A stretch of 64,000 nucleotides of DNA from CAYWBU01 sp942491525 (GTDB taxonomy: Bacteria > Desulfobacterota > Desulfomonilia > UBA1062), in the NCBI GenBank assembly GCA_942491525.1, contig CALOBW010000056.1, positions 62,001 to 126,000 of the forward strand, given 5' to 3'. Position 1 is the stretch's first letter. Every line of letters starts with the position of its first letter. Made by a program: the position numbers and the translations under genes. The notes beneath the pieces were generated by a model that saw only the letters and a list, made by a program, of their open reading frames with translations, was not told the DNA's origin and did no database searches. This document shows, in pieces, positions 42,803 to 50,877 of the stretch.

Positions 42803-44167
42803 ATGACTAAGCATAAGATGCCGGCCCGGGATATGTTCACCCTGTTTCTGCTGGTCCTGATGTCATTCTTTTTGATGTGCGATCTCTACATAACGCCGTC
42901 GATCGTGCTGACCCTGTCCGCGGAATATGGCGTGCCCAAGGAGCATATCGGCTATGTCGGTTCGGCCTTTGTGCTGGTGGGCGCCATCATCAGCCTCTAC
43001 TTCGGCTACATGACCGACAGGTTCTCGCGCAAGAAGCTGCTGGTGCTGACGGTACTGATCGGCGAGATTCCCTGTCTGTTGACCGGCGTGCATGCTGTGA
43101 CATCAAGCTTCTATGGTTTTCTGGCCATGCGGGTGCTGACCGGCATCGGCATCGGTGGCCTCTTTCCCCTGACCTTCTCGCTGTTGGCGGACTATGTGAC
43201 CGATCGCCACCGGGCCTTCTCGACCGCGCTGGTGGACGTGGCCTGGGGGATCGGCATGATGATGGGCCCGTTGCTGGGCGGCTGGGCCATGACCACCGAG
43301 TACGGCTGGCGGCTGGCCTTCATTGTGGCGGCCCTGCCCAACTTCCCGCTGGTGCTGCTCTTCTGGCTCTTTGCGCGCGACCCCCAGCGCGGCAGCACCG
43401 AGGCCGCCCTGATGGACGCCATCGACGAGGGTGCGGCCTACCAGTACAAGATCAAGCTCAGTGACTTCAAGATCCTGCTGAGCAACAAGACCAACATCCT
43501 GATGCTGCTGCAGGGCATTCCGGGCTGTATTCCCTGGGGTGTGCTGACCTTCTGGTCCATCACCTACTTTGTGGACGTGCAGGGATTCTCGCAGGTTGAC
43601 GCCACCAAGGTCTGGGAGCTCTTCGGCATCGGCACGGCCATCGGCGCCATCAGCTGGTCGCTGCTGGGCGACAAGCTCTTCAGGAAGAATGCGCGCTACG
43701 CCCCGCTCTTCTGCGGCACCGGCGTGATCGTGGGCACCATCCCCTGTTACCTCTTCCTCAACATGCAGTTTTCCCAGCTTAGCTATCTGCTGGCCTTCGT
43801 GCTCCTCGGCGGCTTCATGGTGGCGGTCCCCGGCCCGACCCTCAAGGCGATCTTCATGAATGTCAACCGGCCCGAGCACCGCGGCTCAATCTTCTCGATC
43901 TTCAATCTGACCGACAGCCTGGGCAAGGGCCTCGGTCCGGCCGTGGGCAGCCTGATTCTGGGCATGACCGGCAGCTACGCCATCATGCTCAACTTTGCGG
44001 TGACCTGCTGGCTCTTCTGTGGCGTGATCTTCCTGCTGGGCAGCTTCACGATCGTCAAGGACCGCCAGCGCATGCTGGAGCTGATCGAGGAGCGGGCTAA
44101 GGCTCTGGATACTCGGCCGGATGACGATGATCCCGGGGTTGGCGAGTTGGCGATCTGCCCCGAGTAG
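42803..44167 (+). CDS. MFS transporter
   Basis: A 454-residue transporter with about 12 hydrophobic segments. The family signature between helices 2 and 3 reads GYMTDRFSRKKLL near residue 72, and related motifs recur in the second half. The ATG follows GAAGGAGTTGTT. It is divergent from the ROK repressor; a sugar or sugar-acid substrate is likely from the neighbours. The intergenic region contains the inverted repeat GTAT-ACG-ATAC upstream of a weak promoter. Confidence 0.88.
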   Translation: MTKHKMPARDMFTLFLLVLMSFFLMCDLYITPSIVLTLSAEYGVPKEHIGYVGSAFVLVGAIISLYFGYMTDRFSRKKLLVLTVLIGEIPCLLTGVHAVTSSFYGFLAMRVLTGIGIGGLFPLTFSLLADYVTDRHRAFSTALVDVAWGIGMMMGPLLGGWAMTTEYGWRLAFIVAALPNFPLVLLFWLFARDPQRGSTEAALMDAIDEGAAYQYKIKLSDFKILLSNKTNILMLLQGIPGCIPWGVLTFWSITYFVDVQGFSQVDATKVWELFGIGTAIGAISWSLLGDKLFRKNARYAPLFCGTGVIVGTIPCYLFLNMQFSQLSYLLAFVLLGGFMVAVPGPTLKAIFMNVNRPEHRGSIFSIFNLTDSLGKGLGPAVGSLILGMTGSYAIMLNFAVTCWLFCGVIFLLGSFTIVKDRQRMLELIEERAKALDTRPDDDDPGVGELAICPE

Positions 44168-44179
44168 CGGGGCAGACCT

Positions 44180-45517
44180 CTATTTATGCAAACGGAATAG
44201 CTTGGAGTCGGTGCGCGCCGTAACGAACAGCTCGGCCATCTCCTTGACAATTTCGGGATGCTGATCGGCAATGTTGTGCTGTTCGCCGGGGTCGTCCTTG
44301 AGGTTGTAGAGTTCGATCCTGGGCTTTGAGATGCGCTGCAGATTGAGGCGCAGGGCTTTCCAGTCGCCCTTGCGGATGGCCTGCTTGCCGCCCTGGGCCG
44401 GGAACTCCCAGTAGAGGTAGTCGTGCTCCTTTTGCGCCGCGCCCTTGAGGGTGGGCAGGATCGAGATGCCGTCGATATTTTCAGGTGCGCTCACTCCGGC
44501 GGCCTCGGCGCAGGTTGGCAGGATGTCCCAGAAGGCCGAGACGTGGTCGCTGGTCTGGCCCGGGGCGATGGTGCCGCTCCAGCGCGCGATCATGGGCACC
44601 CGGATGCCGCCCTCATAGAGGTCGCGCTTGATGCCGCGGTAGGGGCCGTTGCTGTCAAAGTACTCGGGCCGGGCACCGCCCTCCTTGTGGGGGCCGTTGT
44701 CGGAGCTCAGCATCACCAGGGTGTCCTCGCTGATACCCAGTTCATCCAGCCGGTCCATCAGGCGTCCCACATCGCGGTCCATGTGGCTCATCATAGCGGC
44801 GAACTTCTTCATGTTCAGGGGCCAGCGCTCCTTGCGGTAGGGCTCGGTGTCGGGCACCTGCAGCCGGGAGTGCGGAATGGCGAAGGCCAGGTAGAGGAAG
44901 AAGGGGTTGTCCTTGTTCTGGCTGACAAAATCCAGGGCCTCCTGGCTGAAGAGATCCTGGCTGTAGTCGCGGCCGTAGGTCATGACCTTCTGGTCGTTGC
45001 GCCAGAGGGACCAGGGGTAGTGGTTGTGGGCCTTGCGCTGGCACTTGTAGCCGAAGAAGTGGTCAAAGCCCTGTTTCTGGGGGTCGCCGCTGCTGCCGGG
45101 ATAGCCCAGGCCCCACTTGCCGATGCAGGCGGTGGAGTAGCCGGCCTCCTTGAGCATGCTGGCGATGGTGGTGGTGCCGGCCGGCAGGGGGGCCTGACCC
45201 TCGGGGTAGACCTCGCGGTTGCCGCGGATGTGGGTGTGGCCGGTGTGCTGGCCGGTCAGCAGCGCGCATCTGGACGGCGCGCAGACCGTGGAGCCCGAAT
45301 AGTGGTTGGTGAAGCGCATGCCCTGGCTGGCCAGGCGGTCGATGTTGGGGGTCTTGAACTGCTGTTGACCGAAGGCGCCGATATCGCCGTAGCCGGCATC
45401 GTCCAGCAGGATGTAGATGATGTTGGGCTTGCGCTGGCCGGCCTGCAGCAGGCCGGGCATCATCAGGGCGCCGGTGCCGATCGAGAGCGTTTTGATGAAT
45501 TCTCTGCGTGATTGCAT
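44180..45517 (-). CDS. Tat-exported sulfatase
   Basis: A 445-residue arylsulfatase-family enzyme. The signal RREFIKTLSIGTG is Tat-like, expected for a protein folded before export. The metal/active-site block NIIYILLDDAGYGD and the sulfatase signature CAPSR (C-x-P-x-R) are present; the Cys must be converted to formylglycine by a maturase not in this window. GGAGGTTGTA precedes the ATG at 45517; an in-frame ATG at 45538 would displace the signal peptide. With the GH20 and deacetylase genes this suggests use of sulfated amino-sugar glycans. Confidence 0.93.
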   Translation of the reverse strand: MQSRREFIKTLSIGTGALMMPGLLQAGQRKPNIIYILLDDAGYGDIGAFGQQQFKTPNIDRLASQGMRFTNHYSGSTVCAPSRCALLTGQHTGHTHIRGNREVYPEGQAPLPAGTTTIASMLKEAGYSTACIGKWGLGYPGSSGDPQKQGFDHFFGYKCQRKAHNHYPWSLWRNDQKVMTYGRDYSQDLFSQEALDFVSQNKDNPFFLYLAFAIPHSRLQVPDTEPYRKERWPLNMKKFAAMMSHMDRDVGRLMDRLDELGISEDTLVMLSSDNGPHKEGGARPEYFDSNGPYRGIKRDLYEGGIRVPMIARWSGTIAPGQTSDHVSAFWDILPTCAEAAGVSAPENIDGISILPTLKGAAQKEHDYLYWEFPAQGGKQAIRKGDWKALRLNLQRISKPRIELYNLKDDPGEQHNIADQHPEIVKEMAELFVTARTDSKLFRLHK

Positions 45518-45604
45518 TACAACCTCCGATGTTATCAAACTTTATTTGAATACCCAACCATAGGTGCGCGTCGTTAGGCAAGGCATAAACGGGGTTTATA
45601 ATAA

Positions 45605-45635
45605 TAAGCCGCCCTCAGGAAGGGAAGGCGGCTTA
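45605..45635 (-). terminator. terminator after the methyltransferase gene
   Basis: TAAGCCGCC (45605-45613) pairs with GGCGGCTTA (45627-45635). Read on the minus strand the stem is followed by TTATTATAAA, directly after the stop of the gene at 45640. Confidence 0.6.
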
Positions 45636-45639
45636 CGGG

Positions 45640-46509
45640 TTATTTGCGCATGTGCAGGAAGAGGTTGACGCCTTCGGACTCCTGGCCGACGGTGATGTTT
45701 TTCTGTGCGACGCCGGCCTTGAGGGCCAGCTCGAAGAGCTCCTCTTCGTTGCGGTGCTCCAGCACCCATTCGCCCACATGCTCCATGTAGGCCCTGGAGG
45801 GGTTGTCGTTGGAGAAGTTGCCGATCACCAGTTCGCCGCCCTCTTCAACGAAAGCGTAGAGCTTCTCCACCAGCCTGATGAAGCGCTGATCGGTGAAGTA
45901 GTCGAAGAGTCCGGCCGACCAGATCAGCTGGTAGGAGTGCTGGGGCTGGAAACGGAAGATATTCTTCTTATGGAAGGTGATCCTGTCCAGGTTGTGTCTG
46001 TTTAGCTCGCTGGCGTAGCGGATGGCGCGGGCATCGATATCGACGCAGTCGATGAAGACGCGTTCGGAGCCGGTGTCGGCAAAGAACTCGTGCACGTCGC
46101 GGGCCGGTCCGCTGCCGATGTTCAGCATGTTGATGCGCCCCTCCGGGTACTTCTCCAGCAGGCCCTTGGCCATGGATTTGAAGTACTCCTTGCGGTTGCG
46201 CACCGCCTTGGGGGCGGCCTGGTTGTGGAAGAAGTCGTCCCATTTGCTTAGGCTTGGGTCGGGGCTGGTCCACTTCTGGTAGATGCGGTCGATCATTTCA
46301 AAGTCGCCGGCATAGCCGTGGGGCTTGGTGTGGGCGAAGCCCTGCATGGTGTTGACGTTGAGGGTCGGGCGCAGGATATCGTAGAGCATCTCGCAGAGTT
46401 TGTGGGTGTTCTCCTCGTGGTTGGCCAGTTCGACCAGCTTTTGGTTGATCAGATCGTAATCGGACTTATCAGGACCGCCCTTGGCGATCATGTCCTTGAT
46501 GACTTGCAT
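45640..46509 (-). CDS. class I SAM-dependent methyltransferase
   Basis: A 289-residue protein with a helical N-terminal half and a Rossmann SAM-binding domain beginning MLNIGSGPARDVHEF near residue 130 (motif I), followed by the acidic VDIDARAI (motif II) and IWSAGLFDYF. I chose the ATG at 46509, preceded by GGAGGATTTGT; an ORF extending to 46617 is AT-rich non-coding leader. The substrate is unknown. It is transcribed alone. Confidence 0.85.
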   Translation of the reverse strand: MQVIKDMIAKGGPDKSDYDLINQKLVELANHEENTHKLCEMLYDILRPTLNVNTMQGFAHTKPHGYAGDFEMIDRIYQKWTSPDPSLSKWDDFFHNQAAPKAVRNRKEYFKSMAKGLLEKYPEGRINMLNIGSGPARDVHEFFADTGSERVFIDCVDIDARAIRYASELNRHNLDRITFHKKNIFRFQPQHSYQLIWSAGLFDYFTDQRFIRLVEKLYAFVEEGGELVIGNFSNDNPSRAYMEHVGEWVLEHRNEEELFELALKAGVAQKNITVGQESEGVNLFLHMRK

Positions 46510-46637
46510 ACAAATCCTCCAATAAACAAAAATATAAATGAGTGCTTTAATAAAGATTTTCGATGAAAAGATCATCAAATGAAACCGCGATATACATAGG
46601 ATAGCATAAGTTGTCAAATATAAACATTGAGCGTGTT

Positions 46638-46895
46638 CTATGTTTTACAATTCAGGGTTAACTGGAACTTTTCCTGTCGCGGCATTTTCTTGATGGCGGC
46701 TTCGCGGCTGGCGGCTGCGGAGCGGCTCGCATGCTCTTCATGGTAGAGCAGCCTGACCGGGCGGCGGCTCTTGGTGTAGCGGGCCCCCAGCGGGGAGTGG
46801 TTGTGCTCCAGCAGGCGGCGCGCAAGATCGGTGGTGATGCCGGTGTAGAGGGTGTTGTCGGCGCATTCGAGGATGTAGACGAACCAGTTACTCAT
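46638..46895 (-). CDS. GIY-YIG nuclease-domain protein (UPF0213 type)
   Basis: An 85-residue single-domain protein with the pattern FVYILECADNTLYTGIT, the GIY-YIG motif with the second element as YTGI, plus a conserved Arg (LARRLLEH) and Glu in the HEEHASRSAA region. Family members are small, often of unknown function. A TATTAA hexamer lies 6 nt before the ATG with no ribosome site. Confidence 0.85.
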   Translation of the reverse strand: MSNWFVYILECADNTLYTGITTDLARRLLEHNHSPLGARYTKSRRPVRLLYHEEHASRSAAASREAAIKKMPRQEKFQLTLNCKT

Positions 46896-46971
46896 GGGCG
46901 TTTAATAGCAGATCTGCAGCACAGATGCATCTTTCTTGCTCCGTCCCTTCAGATTTGCTAACAAACTTAAT

Positions 46972-47778
46972 ATGCAGAGAGATCTGATCGAGAGAACCGC
47001 AGAGTTGATTCTGAATGCCGAGTATACGGTCGCCCTGACCGGTGCCGGCATCTCCACCGAGTCGGGTGTGCCCGATTTTAGGTCGGTGGGCGGCCTCTGG
47101 GATCGTTTCGATCCGCATCTGTTTTTCTATCAGCACTTCCTGAATGATCCGGCCGGTGTCTGGCGCACGATTGCGGCGATGTACCGGGATCAGGAGTTCG
47201 GGCTCTGGCGCGCCGACCCCAACCGGGGGCACATCGCGCTGGCCTATCTGGAGGAGCAGTTGCTGCTGCAGAGGGTCATTACCCAGAATATCGACAATCT
47301 GCACCAACAGGCCGGCAGCCGGGATGTGGTCGAGTTTCACGGCAACATGCAGCAGGCCCGCTGTATCAGCTGCCGCCGGATTCGCGATCTGGCCGGTGTG
47401 CTGGCCGAGCTGGACGGGGCGCCGCGCTGTGAATGCGGCGGCCTGCTCAAACCGGATGCCGTCTTTTTTGGCGAGGCCATCCCCCAGCAGGCCCTCGACT
47501 GCTCCTATCTGGACGCCCAGAACTGCGACCTGATGATTGTGGTCGGCACCTCGGCCCAGGTGGAGCCGGCGGCCTCGCTGCCGCTGATGGCCAAGGGGAT
47601 CTCGCCGATCTCGCTGGGCTGGCGCGACAATGTCAGTCTGCCCAAGCCCGACTGCAAGGTGGTGGAGATCAATCGCGAGCCGACGCCTCTGAGTGAAGAG
47701 GTTTCGGACTATGTTATCCAGGGCTCAGCCGGCGAGGTGCTGGCGGCCATCGTGCAGGCCGTTAAGGAGCAGCAATGA
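46972..47778 (+). CDS. NAD-dependent protein deacylase (Sir2 family)
   Basis: A 268-residue sirtuin that would remove acyl groups from lysines using NAD. The NAD-binding motif TGAGISTESGVPDFRS, the catalytic His in VVEFHGN, NIDNLHQQAG and a zinc site made of CISC and CECG are visible. I chose the ATG at 46972, where the conserved N-terminal helix starts. It overlaps the following shikimate-dehydrogenase-like gene by 4 nt. Substrates are unknown. Confidence 0.92.
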   Translation: MQRDLIERTAELILNAEYTVALTGAGISTESGVPDFRSVGGLWDRFDPHLFFYQHFLNDPAGVWRTIAAMYRDQEFGLWRADPNRGHIALAYLEEQLLLQRVITQNIDNLHQQAGSRDVVEFHGNMQQARCISCRRIRDLAGVLAELDGAPRCECGGLLKPDAVFFGEAIPQQALDCSYLDAQNCDLMIVVGTSAQVEPAASLPLMAKGISPISLGWRDNVSLPKPDCKVVEINREPTPLSEEVSDYVIQGSAGEVLAAIVQAVKEQQ

Positions 47779-48602
47779 TAATCAATGGTTCCACCCGGAT
47801 TTTTACCATCCTGGCCCATCCGGCCACCAAGGTTACGGCCCCAATGGTCTACAGTCACATCTTCGCCGAGCTGGGACTCAACATGGCCTATGTGGCCCAC
47901 GATGTGGCGCCGGCCGATTTGGCGCGTACGATGGAGTCCTTCCGCTGCTGGCGCAATCTGGACGGCTTCAATGTGACCATCCCGCACAAGGAGGGGGCTG
48001 CAAAGTGTGTCGACACCCTCTGTGAGATCTCGCAGGCTACCGGGGTGGTCAACACCGTCTGCCGTCAGGCTGACGGCAGTTTGCACGGCTACAACACCGA
48101 CGGCAGCGGCGCTCTGCGCGCCATCGGCAGCGTTAGGGATTGTGTCTGCCTGGTGCTGGGCGCCGGCGGCGCGGCCCGGGCCATCATTGCGGCCATGCTC
48201 GCTGACGGGGCCAGCGAGGTTCTGCTGCTCAACCGCAGCCGGGAGCGCGCTTGCCAGGTGCTGGAGATAATCGGCGACGAGCGCTTGGCGCTCTATACGG
48301 AGGATCGGCTGGAAGAGATCGATGTCCTGGTGCAGTCCACGCCGGTTGCGGATGCGATTCCCTTCGAGCTGGAGCTGGACCGCCTGCAGAGTGAGTGCCG
48401 CATCTTTGAGGCCATCATGCACCCGACCCTGCTGGCTGCAGAGGCTGGGAAGCGCAAACTGGAGTTGATTCCGGGCCACGCCATGCTGTACTATCAGACC
48501 GGTCGGAATTTTGAGCTATTTACCAAGCGGGAATTGCCGCCGGAGGTGCTCAGACGCGCCTTCGCCTCAGTGGGGTATAACCATCATGAGAGACTACCTT
48601 GA
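47775..48602 (+). CDS. shikimate/quinate dehydrogenase-like protein (AroE family)
   Basis: A 275-residue NAD(P)-dependent oxidoreductase. The N-terminal substrate domain contains NVTIPHKEGA with the catalytic Lys and NTVCRQADG followed by NTDG; the C-terminal Rossmann domain has GAGGAARAI. The first motif, usually H-S-x-S-P in AroE, reads HPATKVTAPMVYS here, closer to the quinate/shikimate or SDH-like side families. So it may not be the biosynthetic shikimate dehydrogenase. It is coupled to the sirtuin gene upstream and a small Cys-rich gene downstream. Confidence 0.8.
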   Translation: MIINGSTRIFTILAHPATKVTAPMVYSHIFAELGLNMAYVAHDVAPADLARTMESFRCWRNLDGFNVTIPHKEGAAKCVDTLCEISQATGVVNTVCRQADGSLHGYNTDGSGALRAIGSVRDCVCLVLGAGGAARAIIAAMLADGASEVLLLNRSRERACQVLEIIGDERLALYTEDRLEEIDVLVQSTPVADAIPFELELDRLQSECRIFEAIMHPTLLAAEAGKRKLELIPGHAMLYYQTGRNFELFTKRELPPEVLRRAFASVGYNHHERLP

Positions 48603-48753
48603 GTGTCCGCGCCGCAAGGGGCGGCCGAAGATTGCCATCGATGTCTGCAGGCAGTGCAAGCATAAGGCCGGCTGCAAAACTTTTGAACATTTCCAGAATC
48701 CGCCGCTCTTTTCCGAGATCCGTCACGGGCTGCGTCCGGGCCAGGACTCTTGA
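48586..48753 (+). CDS. small cysteine-rich protein
   Basis: A 55-residue protein. It contains a zinc-ribbon-like set of four cysteines (CPRRKG, VCRQCKHKAGC). It overlaps the preceding gene's end by 17 nt and is too short to assign. Its role is unknown; a metal-binding accessory is likely only from the cysteines. Confidence 0.5.
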   Translation: MRDYLECPRRKGRPKIAIDVCRQCKHKAGCKTFEHFQNPPLFSEIRHGLRPGQDS

Positions 48754-48779
48754 CATCCTTTGAGCTTTGGAACTATCTA
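48750..48779 (+). promoter_or_regulatory. promoter of def, leaderless arrangement
   Basis: A consensus TTGACA (48750-48755), 18-nt spacer and TATCTA (48774-48779), then exactly 7 nt to the ATG at 48787 with no ribosome site. Confidence 0.55.
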
Positions 48780-48786
48780 AACTGTT

Positions 48787-49287
48787 ATGGCTATTAAAGA
48801 TATAATTGACTACCCCAATCCGATCCTGAAAAATCAGTCCAGTGAGATTAAGAACATCGATGGTGATCTGATCAAATTGATTGAAGATATGACTGAAACT
48901 GTCTACTCCGCCCGCGGCGTCGGCCTGGCCGCCCCGCAGGTGGGGGTCAACAAGCGTCTGATCCTGGCGGATGAGACCGGTGAGAGCGGCTCCGGCCGGC
49001 TCAACATCGTGCTCAATCCGGTGATCACCGAGATGGAGGGCAGCGAGCTGGACAGCGAAGCCTGTCTGAGTGTGCCCGAGTTTTCGATTGAATTGCCCCG
49101 CGCCAGCCACATTCTGGTGAAGGGCGTCAATCAGGACGGCAAGGATATCGAGCTGGAGCTCAACGGTTTTCTGGCCCGCATCTTCCAGCATGAGATCGAC
49201 CATCTTGACGGACAGTGCATCATCGACTACGCCTCGCGCCTGAAACGCGGAATCTACGTCAAGAAACGCAAAAAAGGGACCCTATGA
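48787..49287 (+). CDS. def: peptide deformylase
   Basis: A 166-residue metalloenzyme removing the formyl group from nascent proteins. Motif 1 GVGLAAPQVG, motif 2 EACLSVPE (usual E-G-C-L-S, so Gly is Ala) and motif 3 HEIDHLDG are present; the Cys and two His bind the metal. It starts the translation-initiation pair def-fmt and overlaps the following fmt start by 4 nt. Confidence 0.95.
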   Translation: MAIKDIIDYPNPILKNQSSEIKNIDGDLIKLIEDMTETVYSARGVGLAAPQVGVNKRLILADETGESGSGRLNIVLNPVITEMEGSELDSEACLSVPEFSIELPRASHILVKGVNQDGKDIELELNGFLARIFQHEIDHLDGQCIIDYASRLKRGIYVKKRKKGTL

Positions 49288-50205
49288 AGCTGGCATTCAT
49301 GGGCACCCCGGCCTTTGCCGTGCCGACCCTCAAGGCGCTCATGCAGAGTGAACATGAGGTCTGCCTGGTGGTGACCCAGCCCGACAAGGCCCGCGGCCGC
49401 AGCAAGAGTCTCCTGCCGCCGCCGGTCAAGGAGGAGGCCCTCAGGCATGGTGTGCCGGTCTTGCAGCCGGTTAAGTTGCGAGAGGATTCAGCGGTCAGGA
49501 GTGTTTTTGGTTGAAGCGCAGGTGGAGGCGGTCATCGTGGTGGCCTACGGTCAGATGATTCCCGACGAGCTGCTGGATATGATGCCCTTCATCAACATTC
49601 ACGCCTCGCTGCTGCCCTGCTTCAGGGGGGCGGCGCCCATCAACCGCGCCATCCTCGAGGGCCATGAAAAGACGGGCGTCAGCATCATGCGCATCACCTC
49701 CAAGATGGATGCCGGCCCGGTCTATGCCACGGCCGAGATGGATATTGATGATGCCATAACGGCCGCCGGTCTGACGTCTGCGCTCTCTGAGATGGGCGGC
49801 CCGGCCCTGCTGGAGGTTCTGCCGGCGATTGCCGACGGCTCGCTGCAGCCGGTCGCGCAGGATGAAGCGCTCGTGACCTATGCGCCCATGCTCAGTAAGG
49901 AGGAGGGCCGCATCGACTGGCGGCGCCCGGCGCGCGCGATCCACAATCAGATCCGCGGCCTGGACCCCTGGCCGGGCGCCTACACGAGCCTGGACGGAAA
50001 AACCCTCAAGCTCAAGCAGTCAAGTTTCCTGCTTGAGGAGAATTGCTATGAACCCGGAACTCTGATCAAGATCGCGTCTGATCTGCGCATCGCCTGCCCT
50101 GACGGCTTCATCAGACCGGCCATACTGCAGCTGGAAGGCAAACGCGCCATGGATGTTCAGTCATTTTGCTGCGGCTTGCAGATGTGTGAGACGCTACTAA
50201 AATAA
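49284..50205 (+). pseudogene. fmt: methionyl-tRNA formyltransferase split by a frameshift
   Basis: Two adjacent frames together encode a full Fmt. Frame 1 (49284-49514) begins MKLAFMGTPAFAVPTL, continues with TQPDKARGRSK and stops at TGA 49512-49514. Frame 2 (visible from about 49497, +1 register) resumes at VFLVEA, then VVAYGQMIP, the HASLLP folate/active-site motif, FRGAAPINRAI, and ends at 50205. The break lies around 49497-49508, at AGTGTTTTTGG, a T5 run. The sequence on both sides is well conserved, so this is a recent single-base event or a sequencing error, not decay. The enzyme formylates initiator Met-tRNA. Confidence 0.85.
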
Positions 50206-50220
50206 TTCAAGGAGAGACTT

Positions 50221-50877
50221 ATGATTATTGCCCCCTCGATACTTTCGGCTAACTTCAGCCAGCTCGGCGACGATATCGACCTGGTGGTGGACGCCGGAGC
50301 CGAATGGGTTCATGTGGATGTGATGGACGGCATCTTTGTGCCCAATATCACCATCGGACCGGTGGTGCTGAAGGATATCAGGCAGGCCACCGATGCCTTT
50401 CTGGATGTGCATCTGATGATTGTTGAGCCTGAGCGCTACATCGAAGATTTTGCCAATGCCGGCGCCGATATGATCACGGTGCATGCCGAGTCCACCAACC
50501 ATCTGCACCGCGCCCTGGGGCAGATCAAGGAGCTGGGACTCAAGGCCGGCGTGGCCCTCAATCCGGCCACCTCGCTGGACAGCATCAAGTACTGTCTGGA
50601 TCTGCTGGACATGATTCTGATCATGAGTGTCAACCCCGGTTTTGGCGGTCAGTCCTTTATCAGTTCGGTGCTGCCCAAGATCCGCAGGGCCGCCCATATG
50701 GCCTCGGAGCGCGAGATTCTGCTGCAGGTTGACGGCGGCGTGGACCGCAGCAATGTGCGCATGCTGGTGGAGAGCGGTATCGACGTGGTGGTGGCGGGCT
50801 CCAGTATTTTCGGCCAGCCCGATCCGGCCGCCGCCGTTAAGGAGATGCTGAATATTGCCCATATCAAAAACTGTTAA
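50221..50877 (+). CDS. rpe: ribulose-phosphate 3-epimerase
   Basis: A 218-residue TIM-barrel enzyme interconverting ribulose-5-phosphate and xylulose-5-phosphate. The family blocks APSILSANFSQL, VHVDVMDGIFVPN, HLMI, SVNPGFGGQSFI and VDGGVD are all present. AAGGAGAGACTT precedes the ATG. Confidence 0.96.
   Translation: MIIAPSILSANFSQLGDDIDLVVDAGAEWVHVDVMDGIFVPNITIGPVVLKDIRQATDAFLDVHLMIVEPERYIEDFANAGADMITVHAESTNHLHRALGQIKELGLKAGVALNPATSLDSIKYCLDLLDMILIMSVNPGFGGQSFISSVLPKIRRAAHMASEREILLQVDGGVDRSNVRMLVESGIDVVVAGSSIFGQPDPAAAVKEMLNIAHIKNC

Noticed and set aside
44423..45511. A long plus-strand gene opposite the sulfatase
   Set aside because: It is an antisense shadow of the sulfatase with no motif or ribosome site; the GC-rich host genes produce many such frames.
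46638..46971. Leaderless starts for the GIY-YIG and sirtuin genes
   Set aside because: TATTAA and TAACAA hexamers lie 6-7 nt before the ATGs, but the -35 or -10 matches are weak, so they were not counted in the leaderless set.
49447..49514. Two independent overlapping genes in place of fmt
   Set aside because: The Fmt motifs continue from one frame into the other at the same point of the protein, so this is one gene with a frameshift.
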